The notes below the pieces were generated by a model, which did no database searches, was not told the origin of the DNA, and saw only the letters and a program-made list of their open reading frames with translations. Of a stretch of DNA of 5,867 bases, positions 4,994-5,867 are shown one piece after another; positions within the stretch are counted from its first letter, which is position 1, and each line of letters starts with the position of its first letter. The stretch is taken from assembly GCA_030745955.1 (NCBI GenBank), contig JASLNQ010000052.1, forward strand, positions 1 to 5,867. Reading direction: 5' to 3'. Origin of the DNA: Dehalococcoidia bacterium (GTDB lineage Bacteria > Chloroflexota > Dehalococcoidia > UBA1151 > UBA1328). The translations under genes and the position numbers were made by a program.

Positions 4994-5867
4994 CTAGGAA
5001 ACGACGGGTACTACCATCTTGCGTTCGACCGGCTGGCCGTTGTGGTCGACCCACCCGGTGCCTGACGTACTCGATTTCTGCGGCTCGCGAGGACCCAGGC
5101 CAAAATTGTCGGCATAGATCGGCGCCAACCGGTCGAGCTCGTCCTGCGGAATCTCATCGATATCCACCGCGGCCACGTACTCCTCGACCTGCTCAACAGT
5201 CGTCATGGTCGGGATGCACGAAGCCATGATCCGTGGTGTGAGCACGAACTTGATCGCGATCTGCCCGACTGATGCGGGCTTCCCGGCGATCATGAAATCG
5301 ATCTGTTTCAGCTTTTCGACCGACTGCCTGAGCCAGTTCATGCGCCGGTACGCACGGTGGTCTGAGGCATCGAACGGCATCTCGTCGATCACGGTGTCCT
5401 TGGTGTACGTGCCGTCGAGCATGCCCGAAGCGTGGGGTACCCTGGCGTAGACGCCGACCCCGGCCCCTTCGGCCGCTTCGATCATGACATCTGCCGGGTC
5501 CTGCTCAAGTACCGAGTAGATCAACTCGGCCGGAATCCCGCGCTCACCGATCGTGTAAAGACCCTCTTCACGCCAGCCGATGTCGGGTCCGACGGCCACT
5601 GCGTAGTGCCGGATCTTGCCGACGGCCTTCAGGTCTTCCAGCACCCCCAGCGTGTCTTCCCGCTGGAGCACGTCGAGTCGCGGGTTGTGATACTGGTACA
5701 GGTCGATGTGGTCGGTCTGCAGCCGCCTCAGGCTGTTTTCGCAGGCCCGCTTTACGAACTCCGGCTCCCAGCGCTGCGGACGTTCCCGGTGGCCCTCTCG
5801 TGGTGCCTCGATGTCATACCCGAACTTGGTGGCGATCACGATGTCGCCCCGCCGGTCGGCCAGCGCC
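4994..5867 (-). CDS. Aldo/keto reductase (5' end beyond the window)
   Basis: A predicted NADPH-dependent (beta/alpha)8-barrel reductase of carbonyl compounds, likely cytosolic. The frame is open to the right edge, where ALADRRGDIVIATKFGYD is read; 290 residues are visible and roughly 60-70 N-terminal ones, including the catalytic Asp and Tyr, are outside. The GTG at 5839 falls in the middle of a conserved strand and is not the start. The other two residues of the catalytic tetrad are visible: Lys in IATKFG and His in DLYQYHNP, after the family-typical SLRRLQTDHID. Further matches are GKIRHYAV, VYARVPHASGMLDGTY and the cofactor-binding IPTMTTVEQVEEYVAA. The C-terminal extension of about 35 residues after the last helix is Ser/Thr/Gly-rich and unassigned. 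It converges with the EVE gene across a 174-bp gap that holds repeat copy 2. Family certain, substrate unknown. Confidence 0.92.
   Translation of the reverse strand, partial: ALADRRGDIVIATKFGYDIEAPREGHRERPQRWEPEFVKRACENSLRRLQTDHIDLYQYHNPRLDVLQREDTLGVLEDLKAVGKIRHYAVAVGPDIGWREEGLYTIGERGIPAELIYSVLEQDPADVMIEAAEGAGVGVYARVPHASGMLDGTYTKDTVIDEMPFDASDHRAYRRMNWLRQSVEKLKQIDFMIAGKPASVGQIAIKFVLTPRIMASCIPTMTTVEQVEEYVAAVDIDEIPQDELDRLAPIYADNFGLGPREPQKSSTSGTGWVDHNGQPVERKMVVPVVS

Overview
The window looks like a high-GC bacterial chromosome segment: third codon positions are rich in G and C, GTG and probably TTG starts occur, genes are closely packed, and there are no RNA genes, CRISPR arrays or insertion sequences. 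The gene set plus the dispersed GTCATTCCGACC-type repeat would fit a Chloroflexota (SAR202/Dehalococcoidia-like) genome. That placement is an impression from sequence style, not a demonstrated assignment.

Left part (1-1745): the 3' part of pstC followed two bases later by a complete pstA. These are the two membrane permease subunits of the high-affinity phosphate ABC transporter PstSCAB. The ATPase gene pstB, usually the next gene, does not follow. Instead there is a 217-bp gap (1746-1962) holding one copy of a structured 97-bp repeat.

Middle part (1963-3515): two plus-strand genes overlap by four bases (GTGA). The first encodes a 136-aa protein that reads like a free-standing C-terminal (substrate-side) domain of a Gfo/Idh/MocA oxidoreductase. 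The second encodes a full-length 381-aa Gfo/Idh/MocA-type oxidoreductase with an unusual nucleotide-binding loop. This coupled pair is the most unusual gene arrangement in the window.

Right part (3516-5867): a minus-strand YbaK/EbsC-type aminoacyl-tRNA deacylase-like gene ends 18 bp from the oxidoreductase gene. It is divergent from a plus-strand EVE-domain (PUA-like) protein with a long basic tail. The divergent intergenic region carries a perfect 10-bp direct repeat at 21-bp period around a possible -10 box. The EVE gene converges on a minus-strand aldo/keto reductase gene that runs off the right edge. The second copy of the 97-bp repeat (84.5% identical to the first, no gaps, same orientation) lies between these two.

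Apart from pstC-pstA and the coupled oxidoreductase pair, the genes show no evident shared pathway. I did not find a clear-cut new multi-gene system. The best leads are the split Gfo/Idh pair, the fold of the 97-bp repeat, the Asn replacing the expected catalytic Lys in the YbaK-like protein, and the tandem operator-like sites.
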